Source of the DNA: Porticoccaceae bacterium
GTDB lineage: Bacteria > Pseudomonadota > Gammaproteobacteria > Pseudomonadales > Porticoccaceae
Reading direction: 5' to 3'
DNA length: 24,545 bases
Assembly (NCBI GenBank): GCA_023255165.1
Contig: JALRJD010000201.1
Coordinates: 1-24,545 of the forward strand
The translations under genes and the position numbers were made by a program. A model generated the notes under the pieces. That model was not told the origin of the DNA. It saw only the letters and a program-made list of their open reading frames with translations, and did no database searches. Below are positions 7,637 to 15,672 of this stretch, piece after piece (within the stretch, counting starts at the first letter, position 1; the number at the start of each line of letters is the position of its first letter).

Positions 7637-8611
7637 ATGAAATTACAACAACTGCGCTATATCTGGGAAGTGGCTCACCACGACCTCAATGTGTCAGCCA
7701 CGGCACAGAGCCTGTATACCTCGCAGCCCGGTATCAGCAAACAGATTCGACTGTTGGAAGATGAACTGGGCGTCGAGATCTTTTCCCGCAGCGGCAAGCA
7801 TCTGACCCGCGTGACGCCGACAGGCGAAGAGATTCTCAAGATTGCCGGCGATATCCTGCGCCAGGTGGAGAGCATCAAGCAGCTAACCCAGCAGCACAAC
7901 AACCCCAACAAGGGCAGTCTCTCGATTGCGACCACCCACACTCAGGCGCGCTATGCTCTGCCTGGCGTCATTCAGAGTTTTATCGCCAAGTATCCGGAGG
8001 TCTCCCTGCATATGCACCAGGGCACACCGGTGCAGATCTCAGAGAAAGCCGCCGACGGCACAGTTGATTTTGCCATCGCCACTGAGGCTATGGAGCTCTA
8101 CAACGACCTACTGATGATGCCCTGTTACCGCTGGAATCGCTGTATTCTGGTGCCAAAAGCCCACCCGCTGGCGCAGATTAAAAAACTCAGCATAGAAGAT
8201 GTCGCCGCGCATCCGATTGTCACCTATGTGTTCGGCTTTACCGGGCGCTCGCGACTGGATGAGGCCTTTAGTGAAAAGGGGCTTGAACCGAAAGTGGTGT
8301 TCACGGCGACCGATGCCGACGTGATCAAGACCTATGTGCGACTCGGGCTCGGCATCGGTATTGTCGCCCATATGGCCTACGACCCGGTGCTCGACACTGA
8401 TCTGGTGGCCATTGAAGCAGGACACCTGTTTGAATCGAGCGTAACCAGCATTGGTTTCCGCAAGGGCACCTATCTGCGCGGCTACATGTATGACTTTATT
8501 CACGCATTTGCGCCGCATTTGACGCGCTCGGTGGTGGATGAGGCAATGTCGCTGCCGAACAAGGAAGCGCAGGAACAGTACTTTGCCGATATTCAGTTGC
8601 CAACTTATTAA
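7637..8611 (+). CDS. cysB: LysR-type sulfur assimilation regulator CysB
   Basis: This 324-residue LysR-type regulator is CysB by full-length resemblance. It begins MKLQQLRYIWEVAHHDLNVS, has the winged-helix DNA-binding domain at residues 1-60 (TSQPGISKQIRLLEDELGVE), and then a linker rich in Q/N before the effector domain. Within the effector domain, TTHTQARYALPGVI and HQGTPVQI are the sulfate/acetylserine pocket segments known for CysB. It normally activates cysteine-biosynthesis genes when N-acetylserine is present. Its neighbours are a sulfur-type permease and, convergently, cysH with a CxxC protein. The ATG has a strong GGGGAG site. Confidence 0.95.
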   Translation: MKLQQLRYIWEVAHHDLNVSATAQSLYTSQPGISKQIRLLEDELGVEIFSRSGKHLTRVTPTGEEILKIAGDILRQVESIKQLTQQHNNPNKGSLSIATTHTQARYALPGVIQSFIAKYPEVSLHMHQGTPVQISEKAADGTVDFAIATEAMELYNDLLMMPCYRWNRCILVPKAHPLAQIKKLSIEDVAAHPIVTYVFGFTGRSRLDEAFSEKGLEPKVVFTATDADVIKTYVRLGLGIGIVAHMAYDPVLDTDLVAIEAGHLFESSVTSIGFRKGTYLRGYMYDFIHAFAPHLTRSVVDEAMSLPNKEAQEQYFADIQLPTY

Positions 8612-8626
8612 AGAAAATGTTGGCAA
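8597..8626. repeat. 8-bp inverted repeat across the cysB stop codon
   Basis: TTGCCAAC (8597-8604) and GTTGGCAA (8619-8626) are exact reverse complements with a 14-base loop that contains the cysB TAA. No T-run follows. It probably folds at the 3' end of the cysB transcript and perhaps of the opposing one. Confidence 0.45.
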
Positions 8627-8645
8627 TAGACTGACAGCTATAGTG

Positions 8646-8978
8646 CTATAAAAAATCCAGATCGTTATCGTTCATAATCTCGGCGATCTCTTCTTCTTCG
8701 CTGGTTTCAGAGTCGAGCACCTCTTTGACAAACCTGAAATAGACGGTGTAGATCTCCGTCTGCTGACCATCGCGCTCGACAATAAAGAACGGCGCGCGAT
8801 CAATATTGTGCTCGGCGGCCAGCAGCATACCCTCGGATTGATCGTTGGCTTCGTCGGCGATCACCACGCGGTCAATGCGCTGCAGCTGTCCCGCCGCGCG
8901 CATTTTTTCCTCAACCTCGCCACATTTTTTACAGGGAGAGCCATCGGCAAAAACTTTTTTAACCATGGTGATTTTCAT
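8646..8978 (-). CDS. CxxC thioredoxin/glutaredoxin-fold protein linked to cysH
   Basis: This 110-residue protein begins MKITMVKKVFADG and carries a CPxC-like redox motif, SPCKKCGEVEEKM, with C16 and C19. A later APFFIVERDGQ resembles the cis-proline strand of thioredoxin folds, and the tail is very acidic. I take the ATG at 8978, preceded by GGGAG, over upstream starts that run into cysH. It begins 19 bases after the cysH stop on the same strand, so the two are almost surely co-transcribed. A role in delivering electrons to, or assisting, the sulfonucleotide reductase is plausible but unproven. I recall a similar small gene beside cysH in Pseudomonas. Confidence 0.8.
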   Translation of the reverse strand: MKITMVKKVFADGSPCKKCGEVEEKMRAAGQLQRIDRVVIADEANDQSEGMLLAAEHNIDRAPFFIVERDGQQTEIYTVYFRFVKEVLDSETSEEEEIAEIMNDNDLDFL

Positions 8979-8997
8979 AATGGCTCCCGATCGAGAT

Positions 8998-9723
8998 TTA
9001 CTTGGCAATATTAACCGCGTGCAGGCCACATTCTTTCTTGGTGGCCTCTTCCCACCACCAACGACCTTCGCGCTCGTGCTGGCCAGGACCGGTTGGGCGA
9101 GTGCAGGGCTCGCAGCCAATGCTGACAAAACCCTGATCATGCAGCTCGTTGTAGGGCACGTTGTTGTCGCGGATATAGTCCCAGACCTGCTTTGAGGTCC
9201 AGTTGGCCAACGGGTTAAATTTGGTCAGGCTGTCATCTGGTCGGGCAAACGCCTTGTCATCCTGAATCACTGGCACGGCAGCGCGAGTGCCCGGACTCTG
9301 GTCGCGACGCTGGCCGGTAATCCAGGCGTCAACCGTCAATAGCTGTTTGCGCAGCGGCGCAATTTTGCGCACACCACAGCACTCTTTATGATCGTCTTCG
9401 TAGAAGCTGAACAGGCCTTTTGCCTTGACCAGCTGCTCAACCTTGCTCGCTTCGGGCATCACAATATCGATGTCAATGCGGTAGTGTTTGCGTACAGCCT
9501 CGATAAAGCGATAGGTCTGCGCGTGCAGGCGTCCGGTGTCGAGAGAGAAAACCTGCAGATCAGGGCGAATTTTGGCAGCCATATCAATCAGCACAACATC
9601 TTCCGCGCCGCTAAACGAAATGGCGATATTGTCGAAGGTCTCCAGTGCGTAACGGAGGATTTCCTGTGGCGATTGGGTCGCCAGTTGTGTGTCTATATCA
9701 ACGATATTGGGGAGGGCGCTCAT
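8998..9723 (-). CDS. cysH: iron-sulfur adenylylsulfate (APS/PAPS) reductase
   Basis: This 241-residue protein reduces activated sulfate to sulfite in assimilation. It has the iron-sulfur form of the enzyme: C115-C116 (ECCGVRK) and C204xxC207 (GCEPC) are the four ligands of a [4Fe-4S] cluster, and C232 in KKECGLH is the catalytic thiol. The nucleotide-binding loop is SFSGAEDVV (36-44). The cluster cysteines favour APS over PAPS as substrate, as known for the Pseudomonas and plant type and unlike the enteric CysH. It reads toward cysB, with the CxxC protein gene directly downstream. Its start at 9723 gives MSALPNIVDIDTQ. Confidence 0.95.
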   Translation of the reverse strand: MSALPNIVDIDTQLATQSPQEILRYALETFDNIAISFSGAEDVVLIDMAAKIRPDLQVFSLDTGRLHAQTYRFIEAVRKHYRIDIDIVMPEASKVEQLVKAKGLFSFYEDDHKECCGVRKIAPLRKQLLTVDAWITGQRRDQSPGTRAAVPVIQDDKAFARPDDSLTKFNPLANWTSKQVWDYIRDNNVPYNELHDQGFVSIGCEPCTRPTGPGQHEREGRWWWEEATKKECGLHAVNIAK

Positions 9724-9906
9724 GCAATAGTGTCCGGTGGGTTATCAGAGGCGCGACTATAGCAAAGTGCAATAAGCTGCAAAAATAATAAGCAGCTATA
9801 GTCTTATAACTTTTTGTTCGTTTTCCGTTACGCCGCTTTTCGCAATTGCGTCGCTCTGCTGAACCACGTAAAGTGCGCGTCAAAACCGACCTTGGGAGTG
9901 TTAACT
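9724..9906. promoter_or_regulatory. divergent regulatory region between cysH and thrH, with inverted repeats
   Basis: GACTATAGC (9755-9763) and GCTATAGTC (9795-9803) are an exact inverted pair 31 bases apart, each containing a TATAGT hexamer pointing outward to its gene. AGCTGC (9775-9780) and GCAGCT (9792-9797) form a second inverted pair. A further candidate promoter for thrH is TTGCGT (9846-9851), 17 bases, TAAAGT (9869-9874). A CysB-controlled promoter for cysH is expected here, but I cannot assign the operator. Confidence 0.4.
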
Positions 9907-10524
9907 GTGGAAATTGCATGCCTCGATCTCGAGGGCGTTCTGGTTCCTGAAATCTGGATTGCCTTTGCCGAAAAGACTGGTATAGAAGCGTTAAAGAAAA
10001 CCACCCGCGATGAACCCGACTACGATGTGTTGATGCGATACCGTCTGGAAATTCTGCGTGAAAACGGTCTCGGCCTGAATGAAATCCAGGAAGTGATCGC
10101 CACACTTGAGCCGCTGCCCGGCGCCATCGACTTCGTTAACTGGTTGCGCGAGCGCTTTCAGGTGGTGATTTTGTCGGATACTTTTTACGAGTTTGCCAGC
10201 CCGCTGATGAAGCAACTGGGTTATCCAACCTTGCTCTGCCATAAACTTGAAACCGCCGAAGACGGCACTGTGGTTAACTATCACTTGCGCCAGGTTAATC
10301 CCAAGCGCCAGGCCGTGGTGGGGTTTAAAAGCATGTATTATAGAACCATCGCCGCCGGTGACTCGTATAATGATACAACGATGCTCGCCGAAGCCGATGC
10401 CGGAATTCTGTTTCACGCGCCACAAAATGTGATTGATGAATTCCCGCAGTTCCCGGCGGTGCACAGTTTTGATGACTTGAAGAGAGAATTTATCCGCGCC
10501 AGTAACAGAGACCTGACCCTATAG
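9907..10524 (+). CDS. thrH: phosphoserine phosphatase / homoserine phosphotransferase ThrH
   Basis: This 205-residue HAD-family enzyme closely matches Pseudomonas ThrH, which dephosphorylates phosphoserine and can pass the phosphate to homoserine, linking serine and threonine synthesis. Motif I is DLEGVL with nucleophile D7, motif II contains S90 in ILSDTFYEF, PKRQ near residue 133 gives the lysine, and GDSYNDTTML (151-160) is the acidic motif. The start is GTG at 9907: GGGAG lies 6 bases upstream and the product begins MEIACLDLEG, exactly as in the family. The frame is open further up to 9814, but that part is not conserved in character. Confidence 0.94.
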   Translation: MEIACLDLEGVLVPEIWIAFAEKTGIEALKKTTRDEPDYDVLMRYRLEILRENGLGLNEIQEVIATLEPLPGAIDFVNWLRERFQVVILSDTFYEFASPLMKQLGYPTLLCHKLETAEDGTVVNYHLRQVNPKRQAVVGFKSMYYRTIAAGDSYNDTTMLAEADAGILFHAPQNVIDEFPQFPAVHSFDDLKREFIRASNRDLTL

Positions 10525-10596
10525 AGTAATGATTGTCTTTGGCTGGCTTTAGGTTTCTAATAGAGCACCTTAAACATTGAGCACCGTATTGTTTAT

Positions 10597-11286
10597 ATGA
10601 ATAGCAAAACCTCCAGTGCAGAAAGGATCCGCGAAAAGAAAAAGGTCTTTTTACTGCGCGAGCAAAAGATAATCGATGCTGCACTGGCGCTATTTCTCTC
10701 CGATGGCATAGACCGGGTAACGGTTTCGAGTATTGCCGCCAAAGCTGGAATCGGCAAAGGCACAGTTTACAAACACTTCCTCACCAAAAATGAAATCCTT
10801 GTGCGAATTATGCTCGACTATGAAGAGAGCATCACCCAGCGCTTGGCAGAGGGTATCGCCAAGTCCGAGGCCGGCGAGTCCGGCGCGGCGGCGAAAGCCT
10901 ATTTTGAATCGCGTCTGGCCCGACCTGAACTGGATCGATTGGTTCAGCACCTTGAAATTCGTCTGATCGATGCGCCAGATGTCGCCGACCAGCTCGAGCA
11001 GTTGCACACCATGCGGCGCTCCAACGAAGACTCGTTAAATAGCATGATTACACGCCTGATCGACCGCGGCGTGCTTGAGGACGTGCCGCCTCACTATCAT
11101 TACCTTTCCTGCTGGGCCCTGGCGCAAGGCGCGGTGGAGCTGTGCTTTAGCCGCAGCTGGAACTATCGCCTCGACAGCGAAGAGCTGATGAAATTTATCA
11201 CCGGGGTCGGCGTCACTATGGGCAATCGCGGGCAGTACCGCGACCCGAAAACTATTGCGGATCATACCGCGAGCGGAAAAAAATAA
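10597..11286 (+). CDS. TetR family transcriptional regulator
   Basis: This 229-residue protein has a TetR-type N-terminal helix-turn-helix at about residues 25-65: IIDAALALFLSDGIDRVTVS, then AAKAGIGKGTVYKHF, then LTKNEILVRIM. The C-terminal two-thirds is a helical ligand/dimer domain of unclear specificity. The ATG at 10597 has no strong ribosome site, and no better start is visible. The DUF1285 gene begins 8 bases after its stop, so the two form an operon. Its target is unknown; thrH lies upstream and the ETF genes downstream. A ligand such as a fatty-acid derivative is possible for this neighbourhood but is a guess. Confidence 0.85.
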   Translation: MNSKTSSAERIREKKKVFLLREQKIIDAALALFLSDGIDRVTVSSIAAKAGIGKGTVYKHFLTKNEILVRIMLDYEESITQRLAEGIAKSEAGESGAAAKAYFESRLARPELDRLVQHLEIRLIDAPDVADQLEQLHTMRRSNEDSLNSMITRLIDRGVLEDVPPHYHYLSCWALAQGAVELCFSRSWNYRLDSEELMKFITGVGVTMGNRGQYRDPKTIADHTASGKK

Positions 11287-11294
11287 TCTTCCCA

Positions 11295-11864
11295 GTGTCT
11301 TCCTCACTGGACTCTCTATTCGCCGATCTTCTGGCCTCGCAGCAGCAGAGCGCTTCTTCACTGCCACCTGTGCATCTCTGGCACCCCGAATTCAGCGGTG
11401 ATATCGATATACGGGTCGACCGCGAGGGGCGTTGGTTTCATGAGGGCGGTGAGATTAAACGTCCGGCGCTGGTTAAATTATTCGCCTCGATTCTGCTCTG
11501 CGAAGAGGGCAGCTATTTTCTTGTTACACCGGTTGAGAAATGGCGTATTCAGGTTGAAGTAGCGCCATTGTTTGTGGTCGGCGCCACTCGCGAGCAGCGC
11601 GATGGCAAGCAGGCCATTGTATTGACCACGCGCACAGAAAATGTGGTTGTGGTCGACGCCCAACATCCTCTGCGGGTTGAGTTGATGCCAGATTCGGGGC
11701 AGCCCTTGCCGCTGGTGACGGTGCGCGATAATTTGACCGCACTGATCAGCCGTAATGTGTTTTATCAGCTGGTCGAATGGGCTGCAGAAGAATCCGATAT
11801 TATCGAAGGCGCAGAGCTGTCACTTTCCAGTATGGGGCAGCGCTTTTCGTTGGGAAGGGTTTAA
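11295..11864 (+). CDS. DUF1285 family protein
   Basis: This 189-residue protein matches the DUF1285 family of unknown function. The diagnostic stretch is HPEFSGDIDIRVDREGRWFH, followed by GGEIKRPALVKLFASILL and the segment YFLVTPVEKWRIQVE. There is no signal peptide or membrane segment, so it is probably cytosolic. I used the GTG at 11295, which sits 8 bases after the TetR gene stop; no separate strong ribosome site is seen, suggesting translational coupling. A strong terminator follows about 40 bases after the stop. No reaction can be assigned. Confidence 0.8.
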   Translation: MSSSLDSLFADLLASQQQSASSLPPVHLWHPEFSGDIDIRVDREGRWFHEGGEIKRPALVKLFASILLCEEGSYFLVTPVEKWRIQVEVAPLFVVGATREQRDGKQAIVLTTRTENVVVVDAQHPLRVELMPDSGQPLPLVTVRDNLTALISRNVFYQLVEWAAEESDIIEGAELSLSSMGQRFSLGRV

Positions 11865-11905
11865 AATCCACGGAAAAATTCCTTGAAAAGACCGAAAAAT
11901 TTAAC

Positions 11906-11942
11906 AAAAAAATACCCGCATCATGGTGCGGGTATTTTTTTT
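11906..11942. terminator. bidirectional intrinsic terminator
   Basis: AAATACCCGCA (ending 11920) pairs with TGCGGGTATTT (from 11927) around the loop TCATGG, with a long A-run on the left and a T-run of eight on the right. It lies between the converging DUF1285 and ETF-QO genes and serves both. Confidence 0.92.
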
Positions 11943-11983
11943 CCTGCCTTTATAATCGGCCTTTCTTATCCAGGACCTGAGGT

Positions 11984-13624
11984 TTACATATTAGGATAAT
12001 TGGGGCCACCAGCACCCTCAGGCACCACCCAGTTAATATTCTGGCTGGGTTCCTTGATATCACAGGTTTTGCAGTGCACGCAGTTTTGCGCATTGATCTG
12101 GAAACGCTTGCTGCCATCATCATTGGCAACCACCTCATAGACACCGGCAGGGCAGTAGCGCTGCGCCGGCTCGTCGTAGAGCTCAAGGTTTTTGCTAATC
12201 GGCAGCTCGGGGTCAGTCAACACCAGGTGACAGGGCTGATCTTCTTCATGGTTGGTATTCGACATAAACACGGATGAGGCTTTATCAAAACTGAGCTTAC
12301 CATCGTATTTCGGATAGTTGATTTTCGGGCATTCGCTGGCCGGCTTTAAGGTCTCGTGATCGGCAACCTTGTCCGACATTGTCCAGGGCAGCATGCCATT
12401 GAAGATATTGATATCGATAAAGGCGTAAGCGGAGCCTAGAATATTGCCAAACTTGTGCTGCGCCGGTCCAAAGTTACGCTGCATATGCAGCTCTTTATAG
12501 GCCCAGGAATTTTTGTAAGCGTCGGCATAGTTTTCAAGATCAGTGTTGGATTTGTCCGCGGCCAGCGCCTCGGCAACGGTCTCGGCGGCAATCATGCCTG
12601 ACTTCATGGCAGTGTGGCTGCCCTTGATCTTGGCAAAGTTAAGTGTGCCGGCATCATCACCGATCAACAGGCCACCGGGGAATGACATCTTCGGCTGAGA
12701 CTGCAGACCGCCCTTTAATAAGGCCCGTGCACCGTAGGTGATGCGCTCGCCGCCCTCAAGATATTTGGCGATCTCGGGGTGGTGCTTGTACCGCTGAAAC
12801 TCATCATAGGGGCTGACGTGAGGATTGGTGTAAGAGAGATTGGTAATTAAACCCACGGCAACCTGATTGTCTTCGAGGTGATAGAGGAAGCCACCGCCCA
12901 GTGATTTGCTCTCGTCAAGCGGCCAGCCAGCGGAGTGAACCACCAATCCTGGCTGATGTTTCTCCGCCGGGATAGTCCAGAGCTCCTTGATACCGATGCC
13001 ATAGTGCTGGGGGTCTTTGCCGGCATCCAATTGGTATTTGGCGATCAACTGCTTGCCGAGATGTCCGCGACAGCCCTCGGAAAACAAGGTGTACTTGGCG
13101 CGCAGTTCCATACCCTGCATATACGAGGCTTTGTGCTCTCCATTGTGGCCAATGCCCATATCGCCGGTCGCTATCCCGGTTACTTCGCCGTTTTCACCGT
13201 AGAGTATCTCAGCGGCGGCAAAGCCGGGAAAGACTTCAACGCCAAGGTTTTCAGCCTGTTCTGCGAGCCAGCGGCACAGTTTGCCGAGGCTGATAATATA
13301 GTTGCCATGGTTGTGCATGGTTTTAGGGGCAAACAGCCCGGGCACTTTGATGCGCTTGGTGGCACCGGTAAAGACAAAGATATTGTCAGCAGTGACCGGC
13401 GTCAGCAGTGGGGCGCCCATCTCTTTCCAGTCCGGGAACAGCTCATTTAAAGGTGTTGGTTCAAACACTGCGCCGGAGAGAATATGCGCACCAACCTCCG
13501 AGCCTTTCTCAACCACACAGACAGACAGATCGGCATTGACCTGCTTCAGTCGACAGGCCGCTGCCAGACCCGATGGGCCAGCGCCGACGATAACGACGTC
13601 GTAATCCATAAATTCACGTTCCAC
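11984..13624 (-). CDS. electron transfer flavoprotein-ubiquinone oxidoreductase
   Basis: This 546-residue membrane-bound enzyme passes electrons from reduced ETF to ubiquinone, draining fatty-acid and amino-acid oxidation into the respiratory chain. The FAD-binding GAGPSG loop is at residues 14-19. Near the C-terminus, C491, C515, C518 and C521 (YCPAGVYE and NCVHCKTCDIKEP) ligate the [4Fe-4S] cluster. The length is usual for bacterial ETF-QO. The start is GTG at 13624: GGGGAG lies 8 bases upstream, and homologues I recall from Pseudomonas begin with MERE. It diverges from etfB across 260 bases and ends at a shared terminator. Confidence 0.96.
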   Translation of the reverse strand: MEREFMDYDVVIVGAGPSGLAAACRLKQVNADLSVCVVEKGSEVGAHILSGAVFEPTPLNELFPDWKEMGAPLLTPVTADNIFVFTGATKRIKVPGLFAPKTMHNHGNYIISLGKLCRWLAEQAENLGVEVFPGFAAAEILYGENGEVTGIATGDMGIGHNGEHKASYMQGMELRAKYTLFSEGCRGHLGKQLIAKYQLDAGKDPQHYGIGIKELWTIPAEKHQPGLVVHSAGWPLDESKSLGGGFLYHLEDNQVAVGLITNLSYTNPHVSPYDEFQRYKHHPEIAKYLEGGERITYGARALLKGGLQSQPKMSFPGGLLIGDDAGTLNFAKIKGSHTAMKSGMIAAETVAEALAADKSNTDLENYADAYKNSWAYKELHMQRNFGPAQHKFGNILGSAYAFIDINIFNGMLPWTMSDKVADHETLKPASECPKINYPKYDGKLSFDKASSVFMSNTNHEEDQPCHLVLTDPELPISKNLELYDEPAQRYCPAGVYEVVANDDGSKRFQINAQNCVHCKTCDIKEPSQNINWVVPEGAGGPNYPNM

Positions 13625-13884
13625 AGCTTTTCTCCCCGTATCTCATTGGTTGTCAGGCGGTATGTTACAAGCATCATATTGGCATAGCTATAGTCGATAT
13701 TGATAACCATAATTTATAACAATGACCGGGCGTCCGAGCTGACTAATCGGTCGCGTAAGCCAAGGTGGCGGCTTGATTTATGAGGGTGATCTAGGCACTA
13801 TGAGCGCTCTCGAAATCGGGCGTCTGCAGCACAGCTTGCTGACCCCACATTACAAAAATTACTCAGCGATTTAGAAGGATAACC
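13625..13884. promoter_or_regulatory. divergent ETF-QO / etfBA regulatory region
   Basis: The best promoter toward etfB is TTACAA (13665-13670), 18 bases, TATAGT (13689-13694), predicting a leader of about 180 nt. AGCTATAGTC at 13686-13695 repeats exactly a 10-mer found before thrH (9794-9803). A 24-codon frame, 13800-13874, lies in the leader but has a poor ribosome site. AGAAGGA precedes the etfB ATG. I do not see a clear operator. Confidence 0.4.
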
Positions 13885-14634
13885 ATGAAAGTACTGGTAG
13901 CCGTAAAGCGTGTTGTTGACTACAACGTCAAGGTTAGGCCCAAATCTGATGGCTCAGATGTCGACCTGGCCAATGTGAAAATGTCTATTAATCCATTTTG
14001 TGAAATTGCCGTCGAAGAAGCTGTGCGTCTGGCAGAGAAAGGTATCGCCACCGAAGTGGTTGCCGTTTCTGTTGGTTCGCAGCAATCTCAAGAGCAATTG
14101 CGCACCGCTTTGGCACTTGGCGCCGACCGCGCGATTCTGGTCGAGACCGACGCAGCGCTCGAGCCTCTGGCAATCGCCAAGTGTCTGAAGGCTGTCTGCG
14201 ACTCCGAGTCGCCAGACCTGATCCTGATGGGTAAGCAGGCGATCGATGGTGATAACAACCAGACTGGTCAGATGCTCTCCGCACTGCTCGGTTGTTCCCA
14301 GGCCACCTTCGCCTCTGAGCTGAGCGTTGCCGACGGCAAGGCAACCGTAGTCCGTGAAGTGGATGGCGGCCTGCAGACTGTTGAACTGTCTCTGCCTGCG
14401 ATTGTGACCTCGGATCTGCGTCTCAATGAGCCACGCTACGCCTCACTGCCTAACATTATGAAAGCCAAACGCAAGCCGCTCGACGTGACCAACCCGGCTG
14501 ATCTGGGTGTGGATGTTACTGCGCGCGTAAGTCTGCTTGGTGTTGAACTGCCAGCGGAGCGTCAGGCTGGTATTAAAGTGGAAGATGTTGCCATGCTGGT
14601 AGACAAATTGAAAAACGAAGCGAAGGTGATCTGA
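13885..14634 (+). CDS. etfB: electron transfer flavoprotein beta subunit
   Basis: This 249-residue protein is EtfB, the small subunit of the ETF heterodimer that takes electrons from acyl-CoA and other dehydrogenases. It begins MKVLVAVKRVVDYNVKVR, continues with the NPFCEIAVEEAVRLAEKG segment, and has the nucleotide-binding stretch LMGKQAIDGDNNQTGQML. The ETF beta signature region near residues 160-180 (LSLPAIVTSDLRLNEPRYAS) is present. AGAAGGA lies a few bases before the ATG. The stop overlaps the etfA start by one base (TGATG), which couples translation of the two subunits. Confidence 0.97.
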   Translation: MKVLVAVKRVVDYNVKVRPKSDGSDVDLANVKMSINPFCEIAVEEAVRLAEKGIATEVVAVSVGSQQSQEQLRTALALGADRAILVETDAALEPLAIAKCLKAVCDSESPDLILMGKQAIDGDNNQTGQMLSALLGCSQATFASELSVADGKATVVREVDGGLQTVELSLPAIVTSDLRLNEPRYASLPNIMKAKRKPLDVTNPADLGVDVTARVSLLGVELPAERQAGIKVEDVAMLVDKLKNEAKVI

Positions 14635-15563
14635 TGAGTATTTTAGTTATCGCTGAACACGACAACAGCAGCCTGAAGCCTGCTACGTTGAACTCCGTCA
14701 CTGCCGCTCAGGCGATTGGTGGCGATATTGATATTCTGGTCATTGGCAGCGACTGCCAGGCAGCTGCAGCCGAAGCGGCGAACGTTGCCGGCATCAACAA
14801 GGTGCTGGTAGCCGACAACGCGGCCTACGCCCACAATCTGGCCGAGAATGTTGCGCCGTTGATTGCCGAAGTTGGCGCCGCCTACAGCCATGTGCTGGCA
14901 ACGGCGACAACCACGGCGAAAAACATTCTGCCGCGCGCCGCCGCACTGATGGATGTGCAGGCTATCTCTGAAATCAGCGCCGTTGTCAGCGCCGATACAT
15001 TTAAACGTCCAATCTATGCCGGTAATGTGATCGCCACAGTTCAGAGCAGTGATGCGATCAAAGTGCTGACCGTTCGTGGAACCGCATTTGACGCCGCCGC
15101 GGCAGAGGGTGGTTCCGCCACTATCGAAGCCGTTGCCTCTGCACACGACGCTGGTAAATCCGAGTTTAAAGGCGAAGAAGTGGCCAAGTCGGACCGCCCT
15201 GAATTAACCGCCGCCAAGATTGTGGTTTCCGGTGGTCGCGGTATGGGTAATGGCGATAACTTCAGCATGCTCTACAGTATTGCCGACAAACTCGGCGCCG
15301 CCGTGGGCGCTTCGCGCGCTGCAGTGGATGCAGGCTTTGTGCCCAATGATATGCAGGTTGGTCAGACTGGCAAGATTGTTGCTCCGGACCTCTACATTGC
15401 GGTAGGTATCTCCGGTGCGATTCAGCATCTGGCGGGTATGAAAGACAGTAAGGTAATTGTCGCCATCAACAAAGACGAAGAAGCGCCGATTTTCTCGGTT
15501 GCCGATTACGGCCTGGTTGCTGATCTGTTTACTGCTCTGCCGGAGTTTGATGCGGCGCTGTAA
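14634..15563 (+). CDS. etfA: electron transfer flavoprotein alpha subunit
   Basis: This 309-residue protein is EtfA, the FAD-carrying subunit partnered with EtfB. The N-terminal domain begins MSILVIAEHDNSSLKP. The C-terminal FAD-binding domain shows VVSGGRGMGNGDNF, GASRAAVDAGFVPNDMQVGQ, and the signature YIAVGISGAIQHLAGM with the following INKDEEAPIFSVADYGLVAD. It starts on the ATG that overlaps the etfB stop and ends before a strong terminator, so etfBA is a two-gene operon. Reduced ETF would then be oxidised by the ETF-QO encoded divergently. Confidence 0.97.
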   Translation: MSILVIAEHDNSSLKPATLNSVTAAQAIGGDIDILVIGSDCQAAAAEAANVAGINKVLVADNAAYAHNLAENVAPLIAEVGAAYSHVLATATTTAKNILPRAAALMDVQAISEISAVVSADTFKRPIYAGNVIATVQSSDAIKVLTVRGTAFDAAAAEGGSATIEAVASAHDAGKSEFKGEEVAKSDRPELTAAKIVVSGGRGMGNGDNFSMLYSIADKLGAAVGASRAAVDAGFVPNDMQVGQTGKIVAPDLYIAVGISGAIQHLAGMKDSKVIVAINKDEEAPIFSVADYGLVADLFTALPEFDAAL

Positions 15564-15587
15564 AACATGCGTGTCAGTTATGGATAT

Positions 15588-15621
15588 AAAAAAAGACCCC
15601 AAATCGGGGTCTTTTTTTTTT
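15588..15621. terminator. bidirectional terminator after etfA
   Basis: AAAAAAAGACCCC (15588-15600) pairs with GGGGTCTTTTTTT from 15606 around the loop AAATC. T-runs occur on both strands, so it also serves the converging DUF3106 gene. Confidence 0.93.
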
Positions 15622-15672
15622 GCTCTTGATTGATTGTTCTTAACTGATTGCAGTTGATATTGTTTAGGTGAC

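Noticed and set aside
8979..9140. Upstream extension of the CxxC protein into cysH
   Set aside because: The extension runs through the cysH coding sequence in another frame, and the ATG at 8978 has a strong ribosome site.
9814..9906. Extended start for ThrH
   Set aside because: The GTG at 9907 gives the family N-terminus and has a good ribosome site.
13800..13874. 24-codon frame before etfB as a leader peptide
   Set aside because: No convincing ribosome site or regulatory codon run, and no attenuator hairpin is seen.
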